Source: Crocinitomix sp.
GTDB lineage: Bacteria; Bacteroidota; Bacteroidia; Flavobacteriales_D; Crocinitomicaceae
NCBI GenBank assembly: GCA_013138735.1
Contig: WTCE01000072.1
Coordinates: 1-48,320 of the forward strand
Reading direction: 5' to 3'
Length of the DNA: 48,320 nucleotides
A program made the position numbers and the translations under genes. Positions 33,570 to 41,602 of this stretch are shown in pieces (the first letter of the stretch is position 1; each line of letters opens with the position of its first letter). The notes beneath the pieces are model-generated. The model worked only from the letters and a program-made list of their open reading frames with translations, was not told the DNA's origin and made no database searches.

Positions 33570-35402
33570 TTAGTGAATTGAGGCGTAATTGTCGCCATAT
33601 TGAATATCAACGTCTAAATCAACATTGAGCTTAAGTTTGTTGTTTACTACCCCTATAGCATCCTTAAGTATTTTGCTATAGGCATCTCTGTGCCCAACCT
33701 TTAGGCAAGCAACTATTTCGTCGTGCATCTGCCCTGTGAGTTGTGAACGCTTCTTACGAAACTCCTTCACCCAACTATCAAATGCATACACACCAGTGCT
33801 TTGGTTTAGTGTGCTGAAGATGTCTTTTTTATAACGAAGGGGTAGGTAAAGCCCACTAACTGGATTCAACAGCCACATCTCCCCCCTAACATGTTTAATT
33901 ACCATCTTCTCAGACAGAGTTTTAACAGACCAATTACGTTTCCAATAGGTTTCTATCAGTTGACCAGCCTTCATAACAGATAGCCCAGTCTCTCTGGCCA
34001 ACTTATACTTGCCTACGCCATAGACACAGGCGTAATTAGCTGCCTTATAAATACTTCGTGTAGCTTTTAGGTCTAGTTCTCCTTTGTTGTATAAATCAAT
34101 CTGCTCTTGAGTTACCACCCCAGCAAATTTAGCTAGGTCCAAGTGCGCATCAAACCCCTCACTAGACATATCCTTTACAAACCCTGGGTCGTAAGGAAAC
34201 ATATAGTGCTTCTTAGTAGTTTCTTCAAGGCTAACCATATCACTTCCACACAACTCGTAGCCTTCAGGGGCTATTAGGCTCCCTCTAACCTCTTCCCCCC
34301 AAGGCTTGTCCACCTTAGGTAGGTTCACAATAGTGGTGTGTTTGAACCGAAGGGTGTTAGTAAACCCAGTTATCTCAGCCTTTAGCCAACCATCTTCGTG
34401 GTTTTTCAAGAAGCCCTTAAATAAACCTAGTCTATGGTTGATAACCGACAACCCTTCTAGTAACTTTACGTCTGGGTTTTCTTTAATGAGCTTAAGGATT
34501 GATGGGCAAATGCCACCACCGTGAGGGAGTTGCACTTGAGGTATCTTCCTCTCCTTGTCCCCATCCTTTACATACTTAAATGTCTCTGGAACCCAACCCA
34601 AAGAAGTTAGCCAAGCTTTAACTTGCTCAGGACTCCCAGGATTAGCCTCTTCCTCCTTTACCCAAACCTTAACTGGGCCTTCATAGTCTTCTGGATAACC
34701 TTCTTCTTTTAACAGAGCAAACCATGTAGCCCCTATAGCAGAGAGGCTCCCATCCTTTTTGAAAGGTTTCTTGGGCCTCACCTTGTCTGTGTATAAGGAC
34801 CGTGGAGGCATGGCTAGGGTCAGTTGGCTAGTCTTACCTATCTGAGCCTCCAACAGGCTGTCAGCGGCTCTCTGAGCTCGTCTCACGTCCAATTTCCACC
34901 CACTTCTCTCCTGTTCCCTAGCACAATCCATCTTAAAGGTCAGGTAGCTGATTAGTTTGTCAGCTTCTTCCTTGTTTGGGTATAGCTCTAAGAGGTGTTC
35001 TTTTAGTTCCCCCCATAGCTTCTTCGTCACCCAAACATCTTCTTCACACCTATGTGCATACTCTTCTGGTGTGAGGCCTGTCCAATCATCAATTGGGGGT
35101 TTGGGGCGGCCATATTCTAGCCCGAAAGAAGCTAGCCCATGCACTCTTCGTGACCTGTTTAAATACCAAGACAAGGGGAGGGTGTCAATTAGTCTAGCCT
35201 TAATCTTAATGCCAAGTAGCCTCTCTAGCACAACAGTGTCATACCTAACGATATTGTGCCCGATCAGAACCTTGGCCCCAAGAAGCAGGGCTCTCATCTC
35301 GTCATAAGAATGTGTTGTCTTTATATCAGGACCATCAACATACGAGAGACAATGTATTTTAGTTGCATCTAGCAGCCCATCTAGCTCCGCATCAAATATC
35401 AC
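33570..35402 (-). CDS. DNA polymerase, family A (T7-like), 610 aa
   Basis: I choose GTG 35402, which overlaps the upstream stop by four bases (GTGA); a TTG at 35408 is less likely. The 3'-5' exonuclease has FDAELDGL (Exo I), IGHNIVRYDTVVLE (Exo II) and RCEEDVWVTK (Exo III). The polymerase has motif A DMVSLEETTKKHY, motif B RSIYKAANYACVYG with Tyr at the sugar-selecting position, and motif C MHDEIVA. It replicates the genome with the primase-helicase and SSB encoded nearby. The processivity factor is not evident and may be host thioredoxin, as in T7. Confidence 0.93.
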   Translation of the reverse strand: MIFDAELDGLLDATKIHCLSYVDGPDIKTTHSYDEMRALLLGAKVLIGHNIVRYDTVVLERLLGIKIKARLIDTLPLSWYLNRSRRVHGLASFGLEYGRPKPPIDDWTGLTPEEYAHRCEEDVWVTKKLWGELKEHLLELYPNKEEADKLISYLTFKMDCAREQERSGWKLDVRRAQRAADSLLEAQIGKTSQLTLAMPPRSLYTDKVRPKKPFKKDGSLSAIGATWFALLKEEGYPEDYEGPVKVWVKEEEANPGSPEQVKAWLTSLGWVPETFKYVKDGDKERKIPQVQLPHGGGICPSILKLIKENPDVKLLEGLSVINHRLGLFKGFLKNHEDGWLKAEITGFTNTLRFKHTTIVNLPKVDKPWGEEVRGSLIAPEGYELCGSDMVSLEETTKKHYMFPYDPGFVKDMSSEGFDAHLDLAKFAGVVTQEQIDLYNKGELDLKATRSIYKAANYACVYGVGKYKLARETGLSVMKAGQLIETYWKRNWSVKTLSEKMVIKHVRGEMWLLNPVSGLYLPLRYKKDIFSTLNQSTGVYAFDSWVKEFRKKRSQLTGQMHDEIVACLKVGHRDAYSKILKDAIGVVNNKLKLNVDLDVDIQYGDNYASIH

Positions 35403-35680
35403 ATCCAATCTTCCTTGTTCACAGGCTTGCTTGGCAGGGCTAACACACTTATCATAGCCCTAATGTGCTGCTCTTCTTCCCCGTCTGGGTGGGCACCATC
35501 ATAATAGTTTGACCAATATTCCTCCCCCTGGTCTGACCTACCCCACTCTATGGCCCCGTCAATTGCTTCTCTCCTGGAGAGAGATTCTACTAGCAGTTCT
35601 AGGGTTAGTTGGTTAGTTTTATCTCTCCAACTACACTCCAACCCACTAGAACCCTTTGGGTTCTTAGCTCTGTATGTCAC
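35399..35680 (-). CDS. KxDWL-tail small protein, member 1 (93 aa, ends KEDWM)
   Basis: This belongs to the 90-100 residue paralog family with MxxRAKNPKG at the start, a W-x-x-x-x-x-G-x-x-YW core (EWGRSDQGEEYWSNYY) and the tail LALPSKPVNKEDWM. Translation starts at GTG 35680. It precedes the DNA polymerase and overlaps its GTG by four bases, which changes the last residue from Leu to Met. It lies away from the ligase operon but shares body and tail with the members at 39709, 44365 and 45511. The function is unknown. Confidence 0.75.
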   Translation of the reverse strand: MTYRAKNPKGSSGLECSWRDKTNQLTLELLVESLSRREAIDGAIEWGRSDQGEEYWSNYYDGAHPDGEEEQHIRAMISVLALPSKPVNKEDWM

Positions 35681-35681
35681 C

Positions 35682-35738
35682 TTACATTACCCCCATAGCA
35701 ACTGCGATAATCACCACGATTACCCACACTGGTTGCAT
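35682..35738 (-). CDS. Possible 18-residue hydrophobic peptide
   Basis: A frame from ATG 35738 encodes an 18-residue, almost fully hydrophobic peptide (MQPVWVIVVIIAVAMGVM), with the stop just before the GTG of the KEDWM gene. It starts 11 bases after the sigma-factor stop. The ribosome binding site is weak. It fits a single membrane segment, but so short a frame could be chance. Not strongly supported. Confidence 0.3.
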   Translation of the reverse strand: MQPVWVIVVIIAVAMGVM

Positions 35739-35748
35739 CTTAATTAAG

Positions 35749-36237
35749 TTAAATAGAAACGTCATGTTTCTTCTGTATAAGTTTTCTAAATCTTGTAGCT
35801 ATAGTTGTCACGTTTGTAACAGACATGCTGTTAACAACTTGACTTATCTCTTTAGCACTATACCCGAGGATAAACCACAAGTATAGCACAGATTGCACCC
35901 TACCATCTCCTAAAACACCCTCAATCTCCTTCTCAATAAACCCAATGTGCTCGTTCTCTACAATATAGGTGAGCTCTTCTACAATGTCATCGGACAAAGG
36001 CTTCTTAACAATGCCCTTATCCCTGTCCTGTGTCTGCCAATCTTTCATAGAATTATACAAAATACTATTAAACCAGGTAGACAGCTCACCCATCTCCTCC
36101 CTGTAAGAGGATTGGTATTTAACGGCACGCCTATATGCCTCTTGCACCACATCTTCCGCAGAAGAGTGACTTCCTATAATGTATCTAATCTTCTTTACTT
36201 GTTTATCAAAGTTATTTCTGTAGAACTCTTCTATCAT
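35749..36237 (-). CDS. Sigma-70-family (ECF-like) sigma factor (162 aa)
   Basis: Region 2 is visible as YIIGSHSSAEDVVQEAYRRAVKYQSSYREEMGELSTWFNSILYNSMKDW (AEDVVQEAYRRA, LSTWFNSILYNSMKDW). Region 4 is LYLWFILGYSAKEISQVVNSMSVTNVTTIATRFRKL, a helix-turn-helix. The linker DRDKGIVKK is short, as in ECF factors. phiEco32 also encodes a small sigma factor for middle/late transcription. Since no phage RNA polymerase is seen, this factor probably redirects host polymerase. It overlaps the upstream membrane gene by four bases. Confidence 0.82.
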   Translation of the reverse strand: MIEEFYRNNFDKQVKKIRYIIGSHSSAEDVVQEAYRRAVKYQSSYREEMGELSTWFNSILYNSMKDWQTQDRDKGIVKKPLSDDIVEELTYIVENEHIGFIEKEIEGVLGDGRVQSVLYLWFILGYSAKEISQVVNSMSVTNVTTIATRFRKLIQKKHDVSI

Positions 36238-36506
36238 TCCCCGTCCTCTGTATAAAAGAACTCAGCTAGGTGAAGGGAGAGGACTACACACAGTTGTAAG
36301 AACCATGTAGTTACCATGCCCCCGGCAAACCTCATAACCTCTTCTGGGCTCTCCCATTCTCTTTTTGGTATCATATACCCAGCGACCAGTGTGCCGATAA
36401 ACATATATACTGCCATAAATGTTATAATTTGTGTAAAAATATTAAACCCCCTTAAATAGTGTAGTGCGTTTATCCCAATAGAGGGGGACTTTAGCACTGT
36501 TGCCAA
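36234..36506 (-). CDS. Two-segment membrane protein (90 aa)
   Basis: Two hydrophobic stretches (IFTQIITFMAVYMFIGTLVAGY and GGMVTTWFLQLCVVLSLHLA) flank a charged loop (IPKREWESPEEVMRF). The ATG at 36506 lies inside the 3' end of the primase-helicase gene, and the TGA overlaps the sigma-factor start. The overlap on both sides makes it a coupled member of the replication operon. Function is unknown; small phage membrane proteins may localise replication or block superinfection. Confidence 0.65.
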   Translation of the reverse strand: MATVLKSPSIGINALHYLRGFNIFTQIITFMAVYMFIGTLVAGYMIPKREWESPEEVMRFAGGMVTTWFLQLCVVLSLHLAEFFYTEDGE

Positions 36507-38154
36507 ACTCCCTGTCTTCTAATATGGACAGCCATCTCATGTTTCGGACCTCCTCTTGGAGCTCTGAGTCTTTATTACCCTCCAACCCTATCATTAGGTT
36601 ACAAGACCTCATCATGGCACGACTACCAGCGAATTGGTTAGATACAATGTCCCCACCAAACTCGTGTGGGCAATTTCCTAGCCCTACATAGTCCCCCTTG
36701 TCGTATTTTTTAGCTCTTAGGTCCTTACTAATCATACCCTCTGGGGCTTTTAGGTGGACGAAGATAAAGATAACAACATTCAAGTCGTGTGCCATAGAAG
36801 CCAAGTCTTGCGCTATCTCTTGTAGTTTTGTGTTAGCATCACCAGAACTCATACCATTAGTTAGGTTTGTGATTGGGTCAATGAATACAGCTTTAGCTCC
36901 CATGCTGACAGCAGCTACAATGTCGCTCTTAAGACTTGACCACCCCAAGTGCTGGTAAAGGTCCACCATCATTAGCTTACCCTTTAGCATCTCCCCTGCC
37001 TTGTCATAAGCCTCATAATCAAAGTCAACATCTGGGTCATGAAAAACCTTACCCACCATCTTGTTACACATGAGCTTGTAAGTTTTCTTATTCTCTTCCT
37101 CTGGTTTAGCCATAAACACTGGGACGTTATGAGCCCTAATAAAGTGCCCAGCTATGTCATTCAGTAGCTCTGACTTACCCATTTTCACACCACTTCCGAT
37201 GTAGACTGTCTCCCCATAACGAACCCCACGAAGGAGTTTGTCCATTTTTGGGTAGGGCCACGTCAATTCCCCGTAGGGGGTTGGGTGTTTAGCCGCCTCA
37301 TGTAGGTCTTCCCCTAAGATAATACGTGTATTCTTAGGGACGTGGGCTTTAAAAGCATAAGCCTTGTAAGCAGCCTCCTTAACCCCTTTGATGATACACT
37401 CGTTAGCATCTTTTTCTGGCAGGATGACCACCCTAGCTGTTGGCAATATCATAAGTGCTTTTTGCACAGCTGCTTGACCTGGTTCATCGTTATCAAAGTT
37501 TAGAATTACATCTTTGAACAGGCGTTTAATGTCAGAAGCGTGCTTAGTTAGACATTTTTCAACAGAATTAACTCCGTTGGGCAGAGAGACGAAAGCAGGG
37601 TGATACTCCGGCTTATTATTATACATCTCATACATTTTCTCTGCTGCAACAGCGTCTTCTAGACCCTCTGTGATGATTAGTCTAGAGGCCCCAGACCTGA
37701 TTGCACGTTCCCAACCAAAGAGGTCCCCATCCTTTACACCGCCAATTGACCACTGTTTTGTGGGCTTAAAAGCTGTTTTGACGTAGTATCCTGTGGTTTT
37801 CCCACCTTTTGTTATAGGAAAATAGGTCTCAGAGGGGGTTTTACCATCCTCTTCGCTGACTCCCACTTTAATGTTGAATTTAGCTAGGCTATCAGCCCTG
37901 AGTTTCCTGTGAGGCAAGTCCTGCACGTAATACCCATCAATAGCTGCCAACTCTTCTTGTATCTGAGCCTCAGACTTGGGTTCAGGGAGATCAACTTGGT
38001 CAATGGTCTTCTCTTCCCCATAAGGGTTTGGCACCCATGTCTTACAGCTCCAACAGTATCCGTCAACCTTACCAGTCTCACTGTTGGCATACACTTGTAG
38101 ACCTTGCCTTGACCCACAGCTGTGACTTAGCTTATCGACGCAAACCCCACTCAT
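36442..38154 (-). CDS. Primase-helicase, T7 gp4-like (570 aa)
   Basis: I choose ATG 38154, which has an AGGGG ribosome binding site and starts at the zinc module; a TTG 60 bases upstream is weaker. The zinc module CVDKLSHSCGSRQGL...GYCWSC binds template. TOPRIM residues are in RLIITEGLEDAVAAEKM and ILNFDNDEPGQ. The helicase has Walker A GSGVKMGKSE, a Walker B-like AVFIDPITNL, and a C-terminal FAGSRAMMRSCN. It primes and unwinds at the fork with the family A polymerase. Note that the gene is downstream of the moron and shares the operon. Confidence 0.92.
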   Translation of the reverse strand: MSGVCVDKLSHSCGSRQGLQVYANSETGKVDGYCWSCKTWVPNPYGEEKTIDQVDLPEPKSEAQIQEELAAIDGYYVQDLPHRKLRADSLAKFNIKVGVSEEDGKTPSETYFPITKGGKTTGYYVKTAFKPTKQWSIGGVKDGDLFGWERAIRSGASRLIITEGLEDAVAAEKMYEMYNNKPEYHPAFVSLPNGVNSVEKCLTKHASDIKRLFKDVILNFDNDEPGQAAVQKALMILPTARVVILPEKDANECIIKGVKEAAYKAYAFKAHVPKNTRIILGEDLHEAAKHPTPYGELTWPYPKMDKLLRGVRYGETVYIGSGVKMGKSELLNDIAGHFIRAHNVPVFMAKPEEENKKTYKLMCNKMVGKVFHDPDVDFDYEAYDKAGEMLKGKLMMVDLYQHLGWSSLKSDIVAAVSMGAKAVFIDPITNLTNGMSSGDANTKLQEIAQDLASMAHDLNVVIFIFVHLKAPEGMISKDLRAKKYDKGDYVGLGNCPHEFGGDIVSNQFAGSRAMMRSCNLMIGLEGNKDSELQEEVRNMRWLSILEDREFGNSAKVPLYWDKRTTLFKGV

Positions 38155-38202
38155 TCTACTTCCCCTGTCATATATAAAACCTTTCTCTAAATCAAGCCTG
38201 TA

Positions 38203-38219
38203 ATTTTTTCCCAAAAAAT
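38203..38219. promoter_or_regulatory. A+T-rich perfect palindrome
   Basis: ATTTTTT, CCC, AAAAAAT form a perfect inverted repeat between the moron and the primase-helicase gene. It could be a weak terminator for the moron transcript or a leader structure for the next gene. There is no G+C-rich stem, so termination would be inefficient. Confidence 0.3.
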
Positions 38220-38240
38220 CTTGGCGTTTTCATTGTATAA

Positions 38241-38723
38241 CTACCCTTCACTCTTTGGTTCTGGTGGTAGGTATGGTGGTATGTCCATCCACACGTCGTC
38301 CCCATACTTCTCGCTCTTGTGGAAGAACACGGGTCGCGTAAGTCCGTCACGTTCAAACTCGTCCTCGTAATATCCATGCACCCGATTATATCGGCAACGC
38401 ACAACGAGATTCATCATACGTGGGTAGCGCACTAAAAACATGCGCCCGGATTTCGGCGCTGTCGATATGTCACGCCACGTAAGCTGCGCCTCCAGCTCCG
38501 AGATACGTGCGGCGGATGCGGCTAGGGCGTCTGCGGCTTCAATTAATAGCGGTCCGATAGTGATATTCCACCTAGCTATCAATGCCGGGTCGTCTATTCC
38601 GGCTAGGGCATTAACACAGGCGACAATGCGCTTCTTATGCGCGTAAAGATCAACAGCCTCGGTCTGGCCTTTGACAACGTAATCCATCTTTACCCGCCAA
38701 GGCTCTTTCGTGTGTTCAGTCAT
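38241..38723 (-). CDS. G+C-rich moron-like protein with DUF551-type end (160 aa)
   Basis: The N-terminal part (EPWRVKMDYVVKGQTEAVDLYAHKKRIVACVNALAGIDDP) resembles phage ead/Ea22-like early proteins, and the C-terminal part (WRDISTAPKSGRMFLVRYPRMM, then WMDIPPYLPPEP) resembles DUF551-type domains with W-DISTAPK-G and a W-x-PP end. Codons are clearly richer in G and C than those of the neighbours, from about 38300 to 38800. Such accessory genes are common morons. The function is unknown. Confidence 0.72.
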   Translation of the reverse strand: MTEHTKEPWRVKMDYVVKGQTEAVDLYAHKKRIVACVNALAGIDDPALIARWNITIGPLLIEAADALAASAARISELEAQLTWRDISTAPKSGRMFLVRYPRMMNLVVRCRYNRVHGYYEDEFERDGLTRPVFFHKSEKYGDDVWMDIPPYLPPEPKSEG

Positions 38724-38809
38724 CCCACCACCTCCGTAATCGTAGCGTATTCCTCGGCTTCCTCGCGGATCGGTAGGTCTTGCAGCTTTCCGGTTTTCTT
38801 GTAGGGCAT
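38720..38809 (-). CDS. Small peptide gene of the moron (29 aa)
   Basis: ATG 38809 has a GGAGA ribosome binding site six bases upstream, and the TGA overlaps the next ATG by four bases. The peptide starts MPYKKTGKLQDLPIREEAEE and ends TITEVVG. It shares the G+C-rich composition of the gene after it, so the two probably arrived together. No function is apparent. The promoter-like sequence upstream would give a very short leader. Confidence 0.55.
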   Translation of the reverse strand: MPYKKTGKLQDLPIREEAEEYATITEVVG

Positions 38810-38820
38810 TTCATATCTCC

Positions 38821-38848
38821 TATATAAGTATCGTCTACTGTTTGTCAA
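38821..38848 (-). promoter_or_regulatory. Sigma-70-like promoter for the moron
   Basis: On the minus strand TTGACA is followed, after 16 bases, by TATATA. This is the best sigma-70 match I saw on the leftward arm. The start site would fall near or just after the ribosome binding site of the 29-residue gene, leaving almost no leader, which lowers confidence. It would let host polymerase express the moron independently. Confidence 0.45.
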
Positions 38849-38851
38849 GGG

Positions 38852-39712
38852 CTAAGAGAAAAAGTTTTCCTTCTCTTTCTCTTGGCGACGAAAGATGTTT
38901 AAGTTTTCTTCTACGACATAAGCCCAATCTCGTGAGTAGGCTATGTCTTGTGCATTAAGTAGGCCAATCCTAATGGACTCGCCTAAGTCTGGCATAGCTA
39001 AGAAGTGTTTTGCATACCCACCGAAGATAGACTTTACGAAGTAGTGTTCACCCCCCGCACTAATAGCATCTAGCACATCTGTTGGGGAATCAAACTCTAG
39101 AGAGGTTGTCTTAAGTTTATCAATGATGCCACACCAGTCTTTAATAGTATTTTTGTCAGATGTGCTACGCATTGCTCTAAACTCTAAGCTCCCATATTTA
39201 AAGAGGCTAGTAACATTGAGGGCACTATACCTTAGGTCCTCTGTTTGTAGGTAGGACATATCCCCCTCACTAACTGCCTTAGAGATAGTTTGTGTTAGGA
39301 ACTCTGCATCACTACTTCTCATACAGAAGTGGTTGCCTTCTCTCTCGTTCCCACAGAACCTAGTTAGTGGACCCTCTAGGACAAAGTATAGCACGATAAG
39401 TGTAACCAACTGTTTGGGGGATAAATCCTGCACATTCAAGTGGACATGCACGCCAGCCCTAAAGCTGTCCTCTACATGAGAACCCTCTTGTTCAAAAGCC
39501 CCCCACAAGTCGTCTAGAGCCTTGTTAGCCCCTGTCAGTGGTAGGGGGTGTGGGAGGACATACTCTGCGTTCTCTGCCCCTCTGAGGCTCCCGTCACGGT
39601 GTTTTACCCACCCTTTTGGGTGCTGTGGGAGACTCTCTCCCTCTACCTCAATCTCTACACCAAGTAGACCATCTGTGTGACCTAGCCCCAACTTATGCCT
39701 TACATTATTCAT
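38852..39712 (-). CDS. Amidoligase (Amidoligase_2-type COOH-NH2 ligase), 286 aa
   Basis: This glutamine-synthetase-fold ligase forms amide bonds between carboxyl and amino groups with ATP. Family marks are GVEIEVEGE near residue 18, WVKHRDGSLRGAENAEYVLPHPL, then AGVHVHLNVQDLS, FCGNEREGNHFC and KYGSLEFRAMRS. The acidic and His residues of EIEVE, ENAEYV and HVHLN would bind metal and ATP. ATGA overlaps the upstream INKEDWL stop, so the enzyme is coupled to a tailed small protein. It is the last gene of the ligase operon. Confidence 0.85.
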   Translation of the reverse strand: MNNVRHKLGLGHTDGLLGVEIEVEGESLPQHPKGWVKHRDGSLRGAENAEYVLPHPLPLTGANKALDDLWGAFEQEGSHVEDSFRAGVHVHLNVQDLSPKQLVTLIVLYFVLEGPLTRFCGNEREGNHFCMRSSDAEFLTQTISKAVSEGDMSYLQTEDLRYSALNVTSLFKYGSLEFRAMRSTSDKNTIKDWCGIIDKLKTTSLEFDSPTDVLDAISAGGEHYFVKSIFGGYAKHFLAMPDLGESIRIGLLNAQDIAYSRDWAYVVEENLNIFRRQEKEKENFFS

Positions 39713-39993
39713 AGCCAGTCTTCCTTATTTATAGGTTTAAGAGGGGTTGCTAACAACCCTATGTAAGCTCTTATCTTGCCCCTAGCCTCTTCTAATCTCC
39801 CCCCTTCCAGATCACCACGGTAATAGACCCCCCAATAGTTGTGGCCCTCTTTCGTCTCCTCCCAACAGAGGGCAGTATTAACAGCATCTACAGTTGTTAG
39901 GGACTTAATCAGATAACTTAAACATTGGGTATTGTTGCCCGTTTGGCCACTGAAAGTGTGTGTCCCACCAGGATTCTTAGCTTGTCTATGCAT
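39709..39993 (-). CDS. KxDWL-tail small protein, member 2 (94 aa)
   Basis: The 94-residue product starts MHRQAKNPGG, has the core CWEETKEGHNYWGVYY and ends LLATPLKPINKEDWL. It is a close paralog of the member at 44365: the last 14 residues of each differ little and LATPLKPINKEDWL is identical. The stop overlaps the ATG of the amidoligase (GGCTATGA). The start lies at the end of the 187-residue gene. No catalytic motif is visible. The repeated W-x-x-T-x-EG-x-x-YW core also appears in other small phage proteins. Confidence 0.85.
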   Translation of the reverse strand: MHRQAKNPGGTHTFSGQTGNNTQCLSYLIKSLTTVDAVNTALCWEETKEGHNYWGVYYRGDLEGGRLEEARGKIRAYIGLLATPLKPINKEDWL

Positions 39994-40549
39994 CCCTAAG
40001 TGCCTCCCCTAGCCATAAAAATTCTTTATTAAGAACGGTTCTCACACCACCAACCATGTCTCCAACAATGTGAGCCCCTTTATACTCTATCTCTCCCTTT
40101 GCCGTAATAGCAAAGGTCCTACTAAAGGCTACAACCCCGCCACCCTCTTTAGCTCTATTAGTGGCCTCCTCTAAGCTGGGGTAGTGGCCTTTGTGAACAA
40201 ACTTTAGGTCCTTTGTGCCAACACCTATAAAACCCAAACCAAAGGTTGATTGTGCCACTACTCCACCCTTATCTACCCCCTGCTTCCACCGCCTAGAAGG
40301 TTTTCGCATTAAGTATTTAGCCACCACACCAGTGTTAGAATACCCAAGCTTAATTGGGGTTAGGTCTACATCTTTAAGTAGTCCTTCTTTAATATCTTCT
40401 CCTTCGTCTGGGCGGTTTACATAGGCAAAGGTTGGGGCTTTGCCCCTTGCAACATCCACTACAAACACCAAAGATTTTTTATATACGACAAAGGTGCCAG
40501 TTAGTCTTCCCCTAGCATAGTCTATGTCCTTTAGGTAACTAATGCTCAT
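39986..40549 (-). CDS. Unknown protein of the ligase operon (187 aa)
   Basis: I choose ATG 40549 (MSISYLKDIDYARGRLTGT), which overlaps the VVKEDWL stop of the upstream small gene by four bases. The protein has no membrane segment. It is basic in the middle (LMRKPSRRWKQGVDKGG) and ends with a helix EFLWLGEALRDA. The opening resembles phage proteins I recall from similar regions but I cannot name a family. Its place between tailed proteins and amidoligases suggests a part in the same process. Confidence 0.65.
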   Translation of the reverse strand: MSISYLKDIDYARGRLTGTFVVYKKSLVFVVDVARGKAPTFAYVNRPDEGEDIKEGLLKDVDLTPIKLGYSNTGVVAKYLMRKPSRRWKQGVDKGGVVAQSTFGLGFIGVGTKDLKFVHKGHYPSLEEATNRAKEGGGVVAFSRTFAITAKGEIEYKGAHIVGDMVGGVRTVLNKEFLWLGEALRDA

Positions 40550-40767
40550 AGCCAATCCTCTTTAACTACGGGGCTACTGTAGGGCACCTTATAAGTGCCC
40601 CTTTTAATACCAGGGCGAAGGATCCTAAGTGCTCCCTCCCAACCTCCGCCAAACTCTCTACGACTCCACCCAGATTGTCTACCATACTTCACCTCGTAGG
40701 AGTTTTCACTTCCAAAAGCCGGTTTTCTGTAAGAAGACTCAGGCCCCCTAATCATTATAATGTTCAT
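40546..40767 (-). CDS. KxDWL-tail small protein, member 3 (73 aa, different body)
   Basis: The start overlaps the stop of the type 2 amidoligase by four bases, and the stop overlaps the next ATG. The body (IRGPESSYRKPAFGSENSYEVKYGR, then GGWEGALRILRPGIKRGTYKV) is rich in Gly, Arg and Tyr and unrelated to the AKNP family, yet the end is SSPVVKEDWL. So the tail occurs on unrelated sequences. No known domain is visible. Confidence 0.8.
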   Translation of the reverse strand: MNIIMIRGPESSYRKPAFGSENSYEVKYGRQSGWSRREFGGGWEGALRILRPGIKRGTYKVPYSSPVVKEDWL

Positions 40768-41591
40768 GCTGCAAGCTCCCTATAGTATTTGGGGGTTTTA
40801 ATTAGACCTTCTTCTAGGTGCCCACCAACAGGGTCAAGGTCATTATTCTCGAAGATGTCTTGTGCTTTCACATAGTCATCTTCATAGTCATGCTTACCAG
40901 ACAGTAGTCTTTTGATAGCATAGGTGGTGTTGCCATACACCGTCTTCATAAGCAGGTCAGATTTAAGCCACAAGTTGCTTAACACCCTATACTCAACCCC
41001 ATAATGTGTCGGCCTAAAGCACCCCAGTTGTCCATATAACTCTCGACGCTTAGTGTCCCCATCCCAGAACAAAGATGGGATAGCCAGATGAAAATCAAGT
41101 TGTTTGGTTAGGGTTTTACAAGCCTCGAAGTGGTCTGGGTGGTGTGGGTCTACATCATTTGTCCAACCAATGTGAATGTGCCCAGCTGCGGTGCGAAAAG
41201 GGGTGTCAACATCTGGCCTAGCATTTGCTTCCCCTGTGTAGGCATTGTAGTCTGGTTCACAACCAAGGATACGAGCCTCTTCTGGCTGTTCGTTTATGTA
41301 GTCGGCCCCGAACTCTGCCACACAACCATCATACATAGTCATGTCTGGGGTCATCTTTAAGATTTGCTCCATGACAGAATTGATGTTGTTTACAAAGGAT
41401 TTGGAGCCTTTGGCTGGGTTGATATTAAACTCTAGCGCCATCCCGTCTACTTGCACAGCCCCATTACGAACTTTGTATGGATTCTTTTTGTCACCAGGGA
41501 TTAGGCCATATGCACTAACTGGCACACCTTTTTTAGCCACAAAGAACTCTGGGTCAGCCCCTATTAGGAACTCCTTACCTTTAATTTTCAC
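40764..41591 (-). CDS. COOH-NH2 ligase type 2 (phiEco32-like amidoligase), 275 aa
   Basis: This protein matches the phiEco32-like amidoligase pattern. It begins FLIGADPEFFVAKKG, then VQVDGMALEFNINPA, AAGHIHIGWTND, and YGQLGCFRPTHYGVEYRVLSNLW. GADPEFF, ALEFN and HIHIGW supply the acidic and His residues of the glutamine-synthetase-like fold. I recall type 2 ligases in phages alongside ATP-grasp and amidotransferase genes, discussed by Iyer and Aravind as peptide-modifying systems. The acceptor is unknown. It lies after the amidotransferase and before a tailed small protein. Confidence 0.88.
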   Translation of the reverse strand: MKIKGKEFLIGADPEFFVAKKGVPVSAYGLIPGDKKNPYKVRNGAVQVDGMALEFNINPAKGSKSFVNNINSVMEQILKMTPDMTMYDGCVAEFGADYINEQPEEARILGCEPDYNAYTGEANARPDVDTPFRTAAGHIHIGWTNDVDPHHPDHFEACKTLTKQLDFHLAIPSLFWDGDTKRRELYGQLGCFRPTHYGVEYRVLSNLWLKSDLLMKTVYGNTTYAIKRLLSGKHDYEDDYVKAQDIFENNDLDPVGGHLEEGLIKTPKYYRELAA

Positions 41592-41602
41592 ATCAACTCC
41601 CC

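Noticed and set aside
35402-35408. TTG start for DNA polymerase
   Set aside because: GTG 35402 has better spacing from AAGGAAG and reproduces the four-base overlap seen at the other tail junctions.
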